The position numbers were made by a program, and so were the translations under genes. This document shows, in pieces, positions 45,901 to 54,918 of a stretch of DNA of 64,000 nucleotides. Location of the stretch: NCBI RefSeq assembly GCF_030295325.1, contig NZ_AP027059.1:372001-436000 (forward strand), given 5' to 3'. Position 1 is the stretch's first letter, and every line of letters begins with the position of its first letter. The notes beneath the pieces are model-generated. The model was not told where the DNA came from. It ran no database searches and saw only the letters and a list, made by a program, of their open reading frames with translations. The DNA is from Haliovirga abyssi. GTDB taxonomy: Bacteria > Fusobacteriota > Fusobacteriia > Fusobacteriales > Haliovirgaceae.

Positions 45901-48900
45901 AATTAGAAAATGGATTCTTTATACCAGAAATATTGAAATCAGCAGATAATCAAGATAATGATGGAGATGGGTATATAGATGAAGAACTTCCAAATGGAGA
46001 AGATGATGATGGAGATGGATTGGTAGATGAGGATTTAAGAGCGCCAATTGGAGGCGGAGTAGATGATACAGGTGTAGTTAAATTTACTTTAAATAATAAT
46101 CATATGAAGTTTGTAAAAATAATAGCTAAATATAGTGTGAATTCTACAGATACAACTGAAAGTGCAATAATATTAAAAGGAGCAATAAGAAGGTTTGGAA
46201 GAATACAAACAGAAACAACTGAAGACAAATTGCCACTTAATACAGAGTTAAAAGTAAAAATAGATGTAGAGGGAGTTGGAAAATATGAAAGTGATTGGTT
46301 TACTTTAACAGCAGATTCTCAAGAAGAAGATTTGGGAGATATTACAAATAAGTTAATGGAACCAATGAAAATCACATTCCCAGAAAATGAACATGAATTT
46401 GATTTGTCAACTACTAATGGTGGAGTTAGGATAGAATGGACAAAATTAAATTCTGATGAAATAAAAACATATGCAGTGGTAGTGGTAACAGATATGCGGG
46501 ATATAGAACAAGGTAATTTTGATAATTTTGTGGCTGTTAAATTTATGGATGCAACTACGACAGAATCAGCAATGAGTTGGGATTATAAAGAATCATCAAT
46601 GGATGATTTTGATGTAAATAATGGATTTGGTAGAAAACTTCTTCCTAATACTAATTATATTGCTGTTATTGGAGCATTTAAGGAGGATATTTCTACATTG
46701 ATGCAAGAAAGTAACGAATCTGATCCAGTTGTTATTTCTAAACCAGTAATGTTTAAAGTAAAAGGAATAGAAGGTCTATATAAAGTTGGTGGAAATATTT
46801 ATAATAATAATTTCATACCATTTGGAGTTAATATAGCTGTAATGGAAAATATGCCTGATAATGCAGAAGATGTAACTCCTGATTATATATTCAGAATAGA
46901 TAGTTCAAATGCAGCAGGTTGGGATAATGGAGAGAGAGCTTTCAGGTTACCATTTGAGATATCTATTCCAGAAGGAAAATATTATATTGGTGCATATTTA
47001 GATGTTAATAATAATGGTAGAATAGATGAAGGCGATTTGCTAAGTAATTTGTTAGGAGAAGAGGATAATGATAACAATGGAGAACCAGATGGATTTGTAG
47101 TAGATAAAGATAAAACGGCTACAAAGTTATATTTAAGAGAAAATATGGGCGGAGATACAATTAAAGGTACAATAACTAATAAAACTGATATGGCAGGAAA
47201 TTTGATGGTGGCAATACTTGAGTATAATAAAGAGTCTCAAGAACCACATGGTAATTTTGTAACTGATATGATAGCAGGAAATATTAATGCAAATGACGAT
47301 AATGATTATAAGATGAATTTTAAACCATATGGAGATGGAAATATAGCATTTGGAATAGAAACGTTTATAGATTTAAATGGAGATAGAATGCCGGAACCAA
47401 ATGAACCAAAATCATCATTTACTAAATTTTATGATAATGGGGGATATATAATAGATAAAGAACATATTGATTTAACAATAAATAAAATAGTAACTCCAGG
47501 AGATGGAATAGATAATGATAAAGATGGAAAAGTAGATGAAGAGTTACCAAATGGAATAGACGATGATGGAGATGGATTAATAGATGAAGATACTAAAATT
47601 CCTGAAAATACAGCAGGAGATGGAGAAGTAATAGGTAAAGTAGAATTAGAAGGAGGATATGGAAGTTTCATAGATTACGGAGTATTGATATATAATACAA
47701 AAGAAGATTTCTATAACTTCCTATTTGGAGGAACTACTGATGGTGGTGGTAATTATGATATAACAGGTCTTCCAGTAGATTTGCCAGAAAATGAAAAATT
47801 AATGATAGAATTTAAAAAAGAGGGATATCAACAAGTAACAACAGAAGCTGGAATAACAAAAGATATGCATACAAATACCTTACAAACTATAATATTAAAA
47901 AAGAGATTGAAAATAACTAAACCGAATACACAGTTTGTAATGTGGAATATTGGAGATAGCAACTTAGATACAGAGGTAATGTGGGAATTAAAGAGTGGTG
48001 TAAAATATAAAATAGTTGTTGGCTGGGACTATGAAACAGCACAATCGAAACCAATATTTGAAAAAGATTTAGGTTCTGATATTGATACATATACTTTTAC
48101 AAAGGAAGATTTGCAAAATATAGGAATAGGACATAGAGTTATATTAGTGATTGGAGCTGGAGCTGCATCGGCACCAATTGATGTAGAGATTCAAGATAAT
48201 ACAACTTATAATAATAAGATAATAGGAGAAATAGTAACAAAAGAGCCTATAAATCAAAATATAATATTAGGTTTATTTGAGAATGATCCAAAAAATATGA
48301 ATGAATTTAGACCTAAATATAGATTTGATATAGATAGGATGAATTATACAACAACGAATAGTGCAATAAGTGGAGAGATGTCATATATTTATAGTTATAA
48401 CTTTACAATACCAGAAACAGGATTTTATTACATAGCAGCAATGGTAGATAATGATGCCAATAATATGATAACTCCAAATGATTTTGTAGGAATGTTAAAT
48501 TATGCTATGCAAATAAAAGCTGGAGATAATCAAATTAGCAGATTTGGTTTGGAAAGGATGCAAGGGGGAGATAATTTAGATATAACTATAGATGTAGATA
48601 ATAGTATAACAGTTGGAAATATAATGTTAGGGCTTTATAAATGGGATAGTGCAACTGGAAACTGGAAAGAAAAACCAGAAGAGCAATCAAATGAACCATT
48701 TATGTATCATCAAGAGTTTGGAAGACAATATGATTTGGAATATAAAGATGAAAATGGTGAAGTAAATAGATATGCTTTAATGGCTTTTGTAGATGTAGAT
48801 GGTGATGGTATGCCAAAGAATACAGAAGAGGTAAAAAGCGATTATATCGAATTAACTTTTGATAATACAGGTAGAATAATAAATAGAAATATATATTTAC

Positions 48901-51900
48901 CTATAATGAAAAATAAAGTAACAGGGACTAGTAAAATAGATGTAACAGTAATTGCAGATGATAATTCAACTATTACAGGAGCAAATGTAGAGATTTATAA
49001 TGAAAAATATAATTTGAGAATAATGATGGTAACTAATGCATCAGGTGAGGTTGTATTTGAAAAATTACCAGCAGGAAAATATGATGTTAAAGTTAGAAAA
49101 GAGGGATATTCAGAAGAGTATGAGGAAATATATACAGTAGATGGAGAAACTACAACAAAATCATTTACTATGCAACAGCAGTTAGGTGAAACATATTTCT
49201 TAAGAGGAACTATTATGATAGAGGGAGCAACAGAAACTCTTAATATGGGAAGAGTTGTAGTAAACATAATTAATTCAGATAATACAGAAGAATATGTTAC
49301 AGATAGTTCTATAATGAATAACAATTTTGAAATAGGTAATTTAGTATCTGGAAGTTATAGACTTCATGTCGTGGATATTGCAGGATATCCAGAAGAGGTT
49401 AGGGATTTTGTAATTGATAAATCAGATATATATATAGATGATATAGTATTAAAAAAATTAGGAGAGGGTAGTATATCTGGTAATGTAAGTGCAAGAAACT
49501 TTCCTTGGGGAGAAATAAGAGTTAATACTTTAAGTGGAAAAGAGGTAGGACAAGCTCAAATAGATCCTGTAACAGGAAGTTTTGTGGTAGATGGATTACC
49601 TATAGGGACTGAATTGAAGTATGAGATAAATGTAGAGGGATATATGTGGTATGGAAATAAAGTTACAATTGATGAAACAATAAAAACAGTTGATTTTGGA
49701 ACTATAAATTTACAAGAGGCAGGAACAAATACATTGGAAGTAACAATAACAAATCCAGAAGTAGTTACAGATTTCTGGCATGCAGGAATATTAAAAGTAG
49801 ATGAAAATGGTAATAAAGATTATATAACAAATGGAGAATGGAACGGAGTTGATAAAATATACTTTAGAAATATTCCAACAGGAAATTTTGTTATAGAAAT
49901 AAGTGGAAATGGATTTATGGATGTGCAAGATATGCCAGTAGAAGTAATTAATGAAAATACGATATTAAATATAACATTAAAAACACCAATAAAAATAGTA
50001 TCACCAGCAACACATTCAATAGAAAAAGATGGTTCTGGAAATTATACAGTTAATTTCCAATGGGAAGATAATACAGCAGCTGTAAATACATATGTAATAG
50101 CTGTAAAACAAGGAGAAATTAATAATGACAATATAACAGGACCAGAATATTTTGATACAGCATTAATTTTAGTTGATAAAACAACAAAAGAGTGGACATA
50201 TGTAGATAAAGCAAAAGCAACAGGAAGCTTAGAATTTGCTAATAGTTTAACACCTAATTATATGTATGGATATATGATATTGGGATTTGCAGAGACAACA
50301 ACAGAATTAGAAGCTAAAATTAATAATAGTGAAGATGTAGAACCTATAATAACTTCTGAGCCAGATAGTTTTATGCTTGCAAGTGATGCAGTGGGAGAAG
50401 TAGAAGTAAAAGTAATAAACACTAATAATGTGCCAATACCAAGTGATGGTAGTATATTAGTAGCAATATTTAAAGATTATATGCCAATGGGAGAGGATGG
50501 TGGACCAACAGGAGATCAAATAGTTGGAATAAAAGAAAATGTACCGGTTTCAACATCATTATTGCCAGGAAATGCAGGAGGTATGCCAGGACAAACTATT
50601 ACAGTACCAATATCTCAAGAGATGGTATCAACTGGAGCTACAACTGGATATGTTGCATTTGTAATGGTTCAAGATGGAATGGGAAATGAGATAAAAGATC
50701 TATTTGGTGCAGATTTAGTGAAGTTTAATAGTACGGGATTAGTAGAACCAATAGATATAAATATGATAGGTGGAGCAAGTGATGAAGTGATGGGAATGTT
50801 TGCTAAAAAGATAGTAACATTAAACTTAACTTTACCTACAGATATGAATATAGATTATAGTAAAAATGTAAAAATGGAAGCAGATATATATTCAGAAGAT
50901 AAACATGATGGTATAGCTTGGAAGGAGTTTAAAGTTAATTCTGACAGTGAATTACCAACAACAATTACATTATATATAATGAAAGACTATGATATTAATA
51001 ATAATTATAAAATACACACAAGTATATATTATGATAATGGGGCTGGTAATAAAGAAAATATTGCTGGAGATTATGATGTAGTTTTTGATGATGGAGATAG
51101 TTATAATATGGATTTGCAGTTAGATAATGGAAATCAGCAACCATCAGGAAAAGATATAACTTTAATAGGAAATATAACAAATAATGTAAATCAAGGAGCA
51201 ATAGTAATGGATATACTAAAAACAGATGAACAAGGAAATCCATTATTAGATGGAAATAATGATCCGTTGCCACCAGTATATCATAGAGATAATGTAAGTG
51301 AAGGTGCATTAAATGAAGTAGCGAATTTAGAAAATGGAAGTTATAAAGCAGTATTTATATTGGACTTAGGACCTCAAGGTCCAAGTCCAGAGGATATAAA
51401 AGAGTTTAGAGACTTTAACGTAACAGATATAACAACAGATATTTCTTTAGGAGATATAGAATTTAATGCAACTCAACCAACAGGAAAAGATGTAACTTTA
51501 ACAGGAACGATAACAAATAATGTAACCCAAGGAGCAATAGTAATGGATATACTAAAAACAGATGAACAAGGAAATCCATTATTAGATGGAAATAATAATC
51601 CGTTGCCACCAGTATATCATAGAGATAATGTAAGTGAAGGTGCACTAAATGAAGTAGCGAATTTAGAAAATGGAAGTTATAAAGCAGTATTTATATTGGA
51701 CTTAGGAGCTCAAGGTCCAAGTCCAGAAGATGTAAAAGAGTTTAGAGACTTTAATATAACAGATACAACAACAGATATTTCTTTAGGAGATATAGAATTT
51801 AATGCAACTCAACCAACAGGAAAAGATGTAACTTTAACAGGAACGATAACAAATAATGTAACTCAAGGAGCAATAGTAATGGATATACTAAAAACAGATG

Positions 51901-52421
51901 AACAAGGAAATCCATTATTAGATGGAAATAATGATCCATTGCCACCAGTATATCATAGAGATAATGTAAGTGAAGGTGCATTAAATGAAGTAGCGAATTT
52001 AGAAAATGGAAGTTATAAAGCAGTATTTATATTGGACTTAGGACCTCAAGGTCCAAGTCCAGAAGATGTAAAAGAATTTAGAGATTTTAACGTAACAGAT
52101 ACAACAACAGAGATTCCTTTAGCTGAAGTAAAGTTTGTAATTAATGTAATATTAACTGGAACAAATAGCACAGGAGGAGGGGAATTATTTATTTTGGTTA
52201 ATGGACAAAAATTAGTTTCCAATTTACCAGCAGAGAGAGTAGGAAACGAACTTAAAGTTGAATATAATCTTCCAATAGGTACTTACAAGGCAGAAGCTTT
52301 TATAGATACAAATGGAAACGGACAATATGATTCTGGTGAAAGAAAAGTTGAAATACAAACATTTGATATAACAAAGGACAATTATTATACAACTCAACAG
52401 TATAATACAGATATATTTTAA
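42939..52421 (+). CDS. Giant (3160-residue) repeat-containing surface lipoprotein
   Basis: Lipobox GLSGC gives Cys18. Residues ~30-455 are helical and TPR-like (VADIYIKKGDNKKAMESLAK; ALVYTKKGETENAIETYKRV). Beta domains follow. Calcium-type Asp repeats lie at ~788-833 (DTDNDGLTDEEE, DTDGDGYTDGEE), ~1003-1035 (DNDGDGYIDEELPNGEDDDG) and ~1520-1550 (similar), with an EF-like DVNNNGRIDEGD near 1350. The middle and C-terminal parts contain many carboxypeptidase-regulatory/Ig-like units (for example residues ~1993-2085, with FEKLPAGKYDVKVRKEGYSE). Near the end are three tandem copies of a 112-residue unit (from ~2737, ~2849 and ~2961), then a final ~95-residue domain with FIDTNGNGQYDSGE. I recognise no enzyme motif. 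It is probably an outer-membrane-anchored adhesin or surface scaffold. AGGAGG lies 8 bases upstream; a strong terminator follows. Confidence 0.8.
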   Translation: MKKSIVIVLIGLLGLSGCIGVWGDKTTVKPKYEKTAVDYYEAARTNFADPYKVTTPEEVDKNVVENAKMAEGKSLLEKDSEIEMKSKLLRAMAQNYKGQLLVEEGEDSPTGAISRARAISINNSKAELEFAEANIELSALEYKSIAAKAIKVNVLSNWSQIDDTKLTAAEDAADNLSMVQDQIDSDPNLQNIKVAGEKIESEDVLTKVADIYIKKGDNKKAMESLAKAQEITDGKNKTTKDSKVLKIKIKMADVLIDSGQPEAAAKVLKSVVDESQSMSASTDIKEKAKAKLVAEGLQRVQAIAEAGVDLSDTGIDTEKVKKGLKNVTDVANAGTQNLITDEKLNSIKGKVADKINEAKDNVEVGKDKEINNAYSQLLIGELDKSEKLFETLIQDSEVLASGKYTRDVIFGLALVYTKKGETENAIETYKRVSVLIPEDGDSVKRAAMEISKLSEDKTEEVGGNKLVIIPPTFKKTSFLPGDSLSLAIDIMYSDMSNIDKNIELKASIYNKQGEEEKDIMRAINFKYDEKNVFKGEAVISLTAISGQYKLVIMAKEKNGALYSRFEMPIFIGRISDIKNNVKIDMVKIDKDILKVELMNFKTNSGIKLKINSTEAAISMAGEAIYSLTGSDKLDGEHEMNIELYQNNKVVDTRIFKYKIGTLEVISDESRAAIEVKVKDIVSRFNGDKANILSLVDDKSNLYRVLSDKLTTASAIDITREEINKPIVDKYGNFAIVRTNEKVTVNDNEIPYYQEYKLVKIVDEDGAESWKIRNIAFLDILFVNSKNIDTDNDGLTDEEEEQLGTNPNNPDTDGDGYTDGEEVAKNSDPNNKDSVPAEEEGVNATETVNILNQVFDILSNSEAKDTIEGFINGSTTESAISFINKYYTENIDETFKEELTNKIKENLEFLSNKKVTLKFIKPNVEEKKLNEIPFDLRKKSNIYILNLDVVFDLRDDSDRPIFTDNMHFEFVGKKSEDGSLSWKVRYASKLENGFFIPEILKSADNQDNDGDGYIDEELPNGEDDDGDGLVDEDLRAPIGGGVDDTGVVKFTLNNNHMKFVKIIAKYSVNSTDTTESAIILKGAIRRFGRIQTETTEDKLPLNTELKVKIDVEGVGKYESDWFTLTADSQEEDLGDITNKLMEPMKITFPENEHEFDLSTTNGGVRIEWTKLNSDEIKTYAVVVVTDMRDIEQGNFDNFVAVKFMDATTTESAMSWDYKESSMDDFDVNNGFGRKLLPNTNYIAVIGAFKEDISTLMQESNESDPVVISKPVMFKVKGIEGLYKVGGNIYNNNFIPFGVNIAVMENMPDNAEDVTPDYIFRIDSSNAAGWDNGERAFRLPFEISIPEGKYYIGAYLDVNNNGRIDEGDLLSNLLGEEDNDNNGEPDGFVVDKDKTATKLYLRENMGGDTIKGTITNKTDMAGNLMVAILEYNKESQEPHGNFVTDMIAGNINANDDNDYKMNFKPYGDGNIAFGIETFIDLNGDRMPEPNEPKSSFTKFYDNGGYIIDKEHIDLTINKIVTPGDGIDNDKDGKVDEELPNGIDDDGDGLIDEDTKIPENTAGDGEVIGKVELEGGYGSFIDYGVLIYNTKEDFYNFLFGGTTDGGGNYDITGLPVDLPENEKLMIEFKKEGYQQVTTEAGITKDMHTNTLQTIILKKRLKITKPNTQFVMWNIGDSNLDTEVMWELKSGVKYKIVVGWDYETAQSKPIFEKDLGSDIDTYTFTKEDLQNIGIGHRVILVIGAGAASAPIDVEIQDNTTYNNKIIGEIVTKEPINQNIILGLFENDPKNMNEFRPKYRFDIDRMNYTTTNSAISGEMSYIYSYNFTIPETGFYYIAAMVDNDANNMITPNDFVGMLNYAMQIKAGDNQISRFGLERMQGGDNLDITIDVDNSITVGNIMLGLYKWDSATGNWKEKPEEQSNEPFMYHQEFGRQYDLEYKDENGEVNRYALMAFVDVDGDGMPKNTEEVKSDYIELTFDNTGRIINRNIYLPIMKNKVTGTSKIDVTVIADDNSTITGANVEIYNEKYNLRIMMVTNASGEVVFEKLPAGKYDVKVRKEGYSEEYEEIYTVDGETTTKSFTMQQQLGETYFLRGTIMIEGATETLNMGRVVVNIINSDNTEEYVTDSSIMNNNFEIGNLVSGSYRLHVVDIAGYPEEVRDFVIDKSDIYIDDIVLKKLGEGSISGNVSARNFPWGEIRVNTLSGKEVGQAQIDPVTGSFVVDGLPIGTELKYEINVEGYMWYGNKVTIDETIKTVDFGTINLQEAGTNTLEVTITNPEVVTDFWHAGILKVDENGNKDYITNGEWNGVDKIYFRNIPTGNFVIEISGNGFMDVQDMPVEVINENTILNITLKTPIKIVSPATHSIEKDGSGNYTVNFQWEDNTAAVNTYVIAVKQGEINNDNITGPEYFDTALILVDKTTKEWTYVDKAKATGSLEFANSLTPNYMYGYMILGFAETTTELEAKINNSEDVEPIITSEPDSFMLASDAVGEVEVKVINTNNVPIPSDGSILVAIFKDYMPMGEDGGPTGDQIVGIKENVPVSTSLLPGNAGGMPGQTITVPISQEMVSTGATTGYVAFVMVQDGMGNEIKDLFGADLVKFNSTGLVEPIDINMIGGASDEVMGMFAKKIVTLNLTLPTDMNIDYSKNVKMEADIYSEDKHDGIAWKEFKVNSDSELPTTITLYIMKDYDINNNYKIHTSIYYDNGAGNKENIAGDYDVVFDDGDSYNMDLQLDNGNQQPSGKDITLIGNITNNVNQGAIVMDILKTDEQGNPLLDGNNDPLPPVYHRDNVSEGALNEVANLENGSYKAVFILDLGPQGPSPEDIKEFRDFNVTDITTDISLGDIEFNATQPTGKDVTLTGTITNNVTQGAIVMDILKTDEQGNPLLDGNNNPLPPVYHRDNVSEGALNEVANLENGSYKAVFILDLGAQGPSPEDVKEFRDFNITDTTTDISLGDIEFNATQPTGKDVTLTGTITNNVTQGAIVMDILKTDEQGNPLLDGNNDPLPPVYHRDNVSEGALNEVANLENGSYKAVFILDLGPQGPSPEDVKEFRDFNVTDTTTEIPLAEVKFVINVILTGTNSTGGGELFILVNGQKLVSNLPAERVGNELKVEYNLPIGTYKAEAFIDTNGNGQYDSGERKVEIQTFDITKDNYYTTQQYNTDIF
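51147..52133 (+). repeat. Three tandem 336-bp repeats in the giant lipoprotein gene
   Basis: Copies begin at 51147, 51483 and 51819, each at GGAAAAGAT. Copies 2 and 3 differ at only scattered bases. The third diverges near its end (GAGATTCCTTTAGCTGAAG). The in-frame period is 112 codons. Confidence 0.95.
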
Positions 52422-52478
52422 AATAATAGGGTTCAAATCGAGCATCTTGCTTGATTTGAACCCTATTATTTTTTTTTA
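52422..52478 (+). terminator. Rho-independent terminator after the giant lipoprotein
   Basis: A perfect 18-bp stem (52422-52439 with 52453-52470) has a further GAGCA/TGCTT inner stem and a long T-run. Confidence 0.96.
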
Positions 52479-52484
52479 TTAATT

Positions 52485-52620
52485 AGGAAAGTATAAATTT
52501 ATTCAGAAAATAAGCTACGCTATTTTTAAAAAATATGCGATTTTTCAAGGCAAAATTTTTCAGAAACCAAAAATTTAGAAAAACATTTATACTCTACCAG
52601 ATGAAGGCGTAGTTTATTTT
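52485..52620 (+). repeat. Family B element, plus orientation
   Basis: Inverted ends AAATAAGCTACGC (52508-52520) and GCGTAGTTTATTT (52607-52619). The interior has TATGCGATTTTTCAAGGC and matches the copy at 17484. It ends at the stop codon of the minus-strand gene. Confidence 0.87.
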
Positions 52621-52621
52621 T

Positions 52622-54826
52622 TTATTTAATAGCTGAATTTGTAGTTGAATTAATATTAATCTTTTCTTTATTTAAATTTTCACCTATAATAATACTTTTT
52701 TTTAAGATTAAATTTGTGAATTCTTCCTTTTTAATAAGAATATTTTTATCAAATTTATATTTGTTAATTTGAATTTTCAAACTTAAATCTTTAAAATTAT
52801 TTATAGTAGAATATTCAACAATTCCATTTATATCAGAAGTATATTCTTTATTATTAATTTTTAATTTTGTATTGGATAAAGGGTTTTCATCACTGTTTTT
52901 TAACTCAAGTATAATTTTCACTTTATTATCTTTTAACAATATATTGAAAATTTTGACTTCATTATTATTAATTGAAAACTTTTTATTTATATATTTTGTA
53001 TAATTTTTATTATCAATTTCAATTGTATATGTATTTAAAATTGGTACGCTATCAAATTGAAAGCTTCCATTTTGACTACTTAATGTAGTTGTTTTAGAAT
53101 TATTGTCTAAATTTATTAAAGTTATTTTTATATTTTCTAATGGATTTATACCATTTGTTAAAGTACCTTTTATACTGCTATAGATTTGTTCTAATTTAAA
53201 ATCTAATCCACTTAAAGTAGAATATTTATTTACGTTTTTTACTGTCCCTTTTGATTTGAAACCATCCTTTTCAACTTTAATAAAAATTAGTCCGCTATTA
53301 ATTTCAGCACTATATTCCCCTTTTTTATTAGTAAAAAAATATTTTTCTTCACTATTATTCCTCAAAGTTATTTTTGCTTTATCTATAGGTTCTCCATTTA
53401 AATGAGTTATAACCCCTTTTATTATACTTGGTATTTCCTCAATTGAAAAATTCAATTTATATTTTTTGTTTGATTCCAAATAGTTAATTGTTAAATTTTG
53501 ATTTTTACTAATTCGGTACCCTGATTTAAAAATAGTAATATTATATTTTATTGCAGGGACTTTAATAGTAAAAGTTCCATCTATATCTGATGTAGTAGAA
53601 AATTTGTTTTCATTATTAATAAATGAAATAACAGCTCCTCCAATGAGGTTATTTTTATCTTTTATAGTTCCAGTAATAGTTGCTTCTAATTTTTGTAACG
53701 ATAAAAATATATTAGAATCACTATTTTCTGAAAGTTCTATTTTTTTAAAAGTTACATTTTTTCCTATATTATTTGAAACTTCAATGTTGTAAATACCATA
53801 ATTTAATTTAATTTTATAAAATTTATCTTCAATTTTAAAAGAGTTTATTAGTTCATTTTTTAAATTAAATAATTTTATTGTAGAATTATTTGCTATTTCA
53901 AGTTTGTCTAAACTAGAATTAGCTGTTATTAAAATATTACTTTTTTGATTGAAAATAGTAATAAAATTGAAAAATTTAAAATTTGGAATAAATTTTAAAT
54001 TGATTGTTTTTTCATTTGAATAAAAGTCAAAAAATTTAGTAGCAGATTTATAATTATCGCTATTTAATTCAACATTATATTTTCCATAAGGAAGATTAAT
54101 ATTGAAGATTTTATTTTTAGTTTCAAACTCTTTTATGTATGATTTATTTTCTAAACTTGTAATTTTAATTTTATAATTATCCAAAGATGTAGAAATATTT
54201 AAATTTCCTTTTAGTCTACTAAGTTTAAATAAAAAATCGGATGATAATAAATTTTTAGGAGTTAAATTATAGTTAAATTCTTTATAATTTTTTTCCTTAA
54301 TATTAAATTTATATTTTTTATTTTTCTTTATTTTTATATTTAATATCCCTTTTTTATTAGTCGTAAAAAAAGAAAATGTATTATCAGTTAAATTAATAAC
54401 TTTAATAGAGGTCTTGAGGAAATCATTATTAAAATCATCTATTATTTGTACACGTATAGGAATAAAATTGCTTTCTATATAAAATACAAATTGATTTTTG
54501 GTTGTGGTAATTTCAATATTTTTTTTAAAAGAAATATAATTATTTTTGAAAAATGTTATTTCATATGTTGCGGGAAATAATAAGGAAGTAGCTATTCCTG
54601 ATTTATTAGTTGATAATTTTAGATCTCCAATAGAAATAGAAACATTTTCAACTGGTAATTTAGTTTCTTTTGATAAAACAGAAAAAGAAACTTGAGTAAA
54701 GTCATCTGCGAATGAAAAAGAACTTAAAATAAAAAAAAGTGTAGCGAAGAATGTTAAGAGTGTAATTTTTATAAATTTTTTCTTAAATTTATAAAAATAG
54801 ATTCTAAATAAAAAATTATTTTTCAA
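52622..54826 (-). CDS. Secreted protein of carboxypeptidase-regulatory-like repeats
   Basis: A ~734-residue exported protein. A basic stretch (FYKFKKKFIK) and hydrophobic segment (LLTFFATLFFILSSFSFA) make the signal peptide. The mature part is a series of ~80-90-residue beta-sandwich units of the CarboxypepD_reg/PEGA type, each with an opening strand, a -NKSGIATSLLFPATYEITF- style turn and a -YKSATKFFDFYS- style end. At least three units after residue ~380 show the G-I-D/N-G-x-x-I--A-I---N pattern (EPIDKAKITLRNNSEEKYFF). No catalytic residues are seen. The longest frame starts at GTG 54835, but that lies in GAGGTGA, the likely ribosome site, so TTG 54826 is preferred. It resembles units of the giant lipoprotein next to it. 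Confidence 0.75.
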   Translation of the reverse strand: MKNNFLFRIYFYKFKKKFIKITLLTFFATLFFILSSFSFADDFTQVSFSVLSKETKLPVENVSISIGDLKLSTNKSGIATSLLFPATYEITFFKNNYISFKKNIEITTTKNQFVFYIESNFIPIRVQIIDDFNNDFLKTSIKVINLTDNTFSFFTTNKKGILNIKIKKNKKYKFNIKEKNYKEFNYNLTPKNLLSSDFLFKLSRLKGNLNISTSLDNYKIKITSLENKSYIKEFETKNKIFNINLPYGKYNVELNSDNYKSATKFFDFYSNEKTINLKFIPNFKFFNFITIFNQKSNILITANSSLDKLEIANNSTIKLFNLKNELINSFKIEDKFYKIKLNYGIYNIEVSNNIGKNVTFKKIELSENSDSNIFLSLQKLEATITGTIKDKNNLIGGAVISFINNENKFSTTSDIDGTFTIKVPAIKYNITIFKSGYRISKNQNLTINYLESNKKYKLNFSIEEIPSIIKGVITHLNGEPIDKAKITLRNNSEEKYFFTNKKGEYSAEINSGLIFIKVEKDGFKSKGTVKNVNKYSTLSGLDFKLEQIYSSIKGTLTNGINPLENIKITLINLDNNSKTTTLSSQNGSFQFDSVPILNTYTIEIDNKNYTKYINKKFSINNNEVKIFNILLKDNKVKIILELKNSDENPLSNTKLKINNKEYTSDINGIVEYSTINNFKDLSLKIQINKYKFDKNILIKKEEFTNLILKKSIIIGENLNKEKININSTTNSAIK

Positions 54827-54842
54827 TATTATCACCTCAATC

Positions 54843-54872
54843 TTGTATTTATATATATAATTGTGTTATAAT
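54843..54872 (+). promoter_or_regulatory. Promoter of the histidine kinase
   Basis: TTGTAT (54843-54848), an 18-base spacer and TATAAT (54867-54872), with an extended -10 TG. Confidence 0.6.
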
Positions 54873-54918
54873 TAAATTATAGCATTTTTTATATATATTA
54901 TCAAGTGGGTGATGAATA

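Noticed and set aside
50995-51981. Three similar open frames on the minus strand (His/Leu/Tyr-rich)
   Set aside because: They are reverse-strand shadows of the 336-bp repeats, with no ribosome sites and low-complexity translations.
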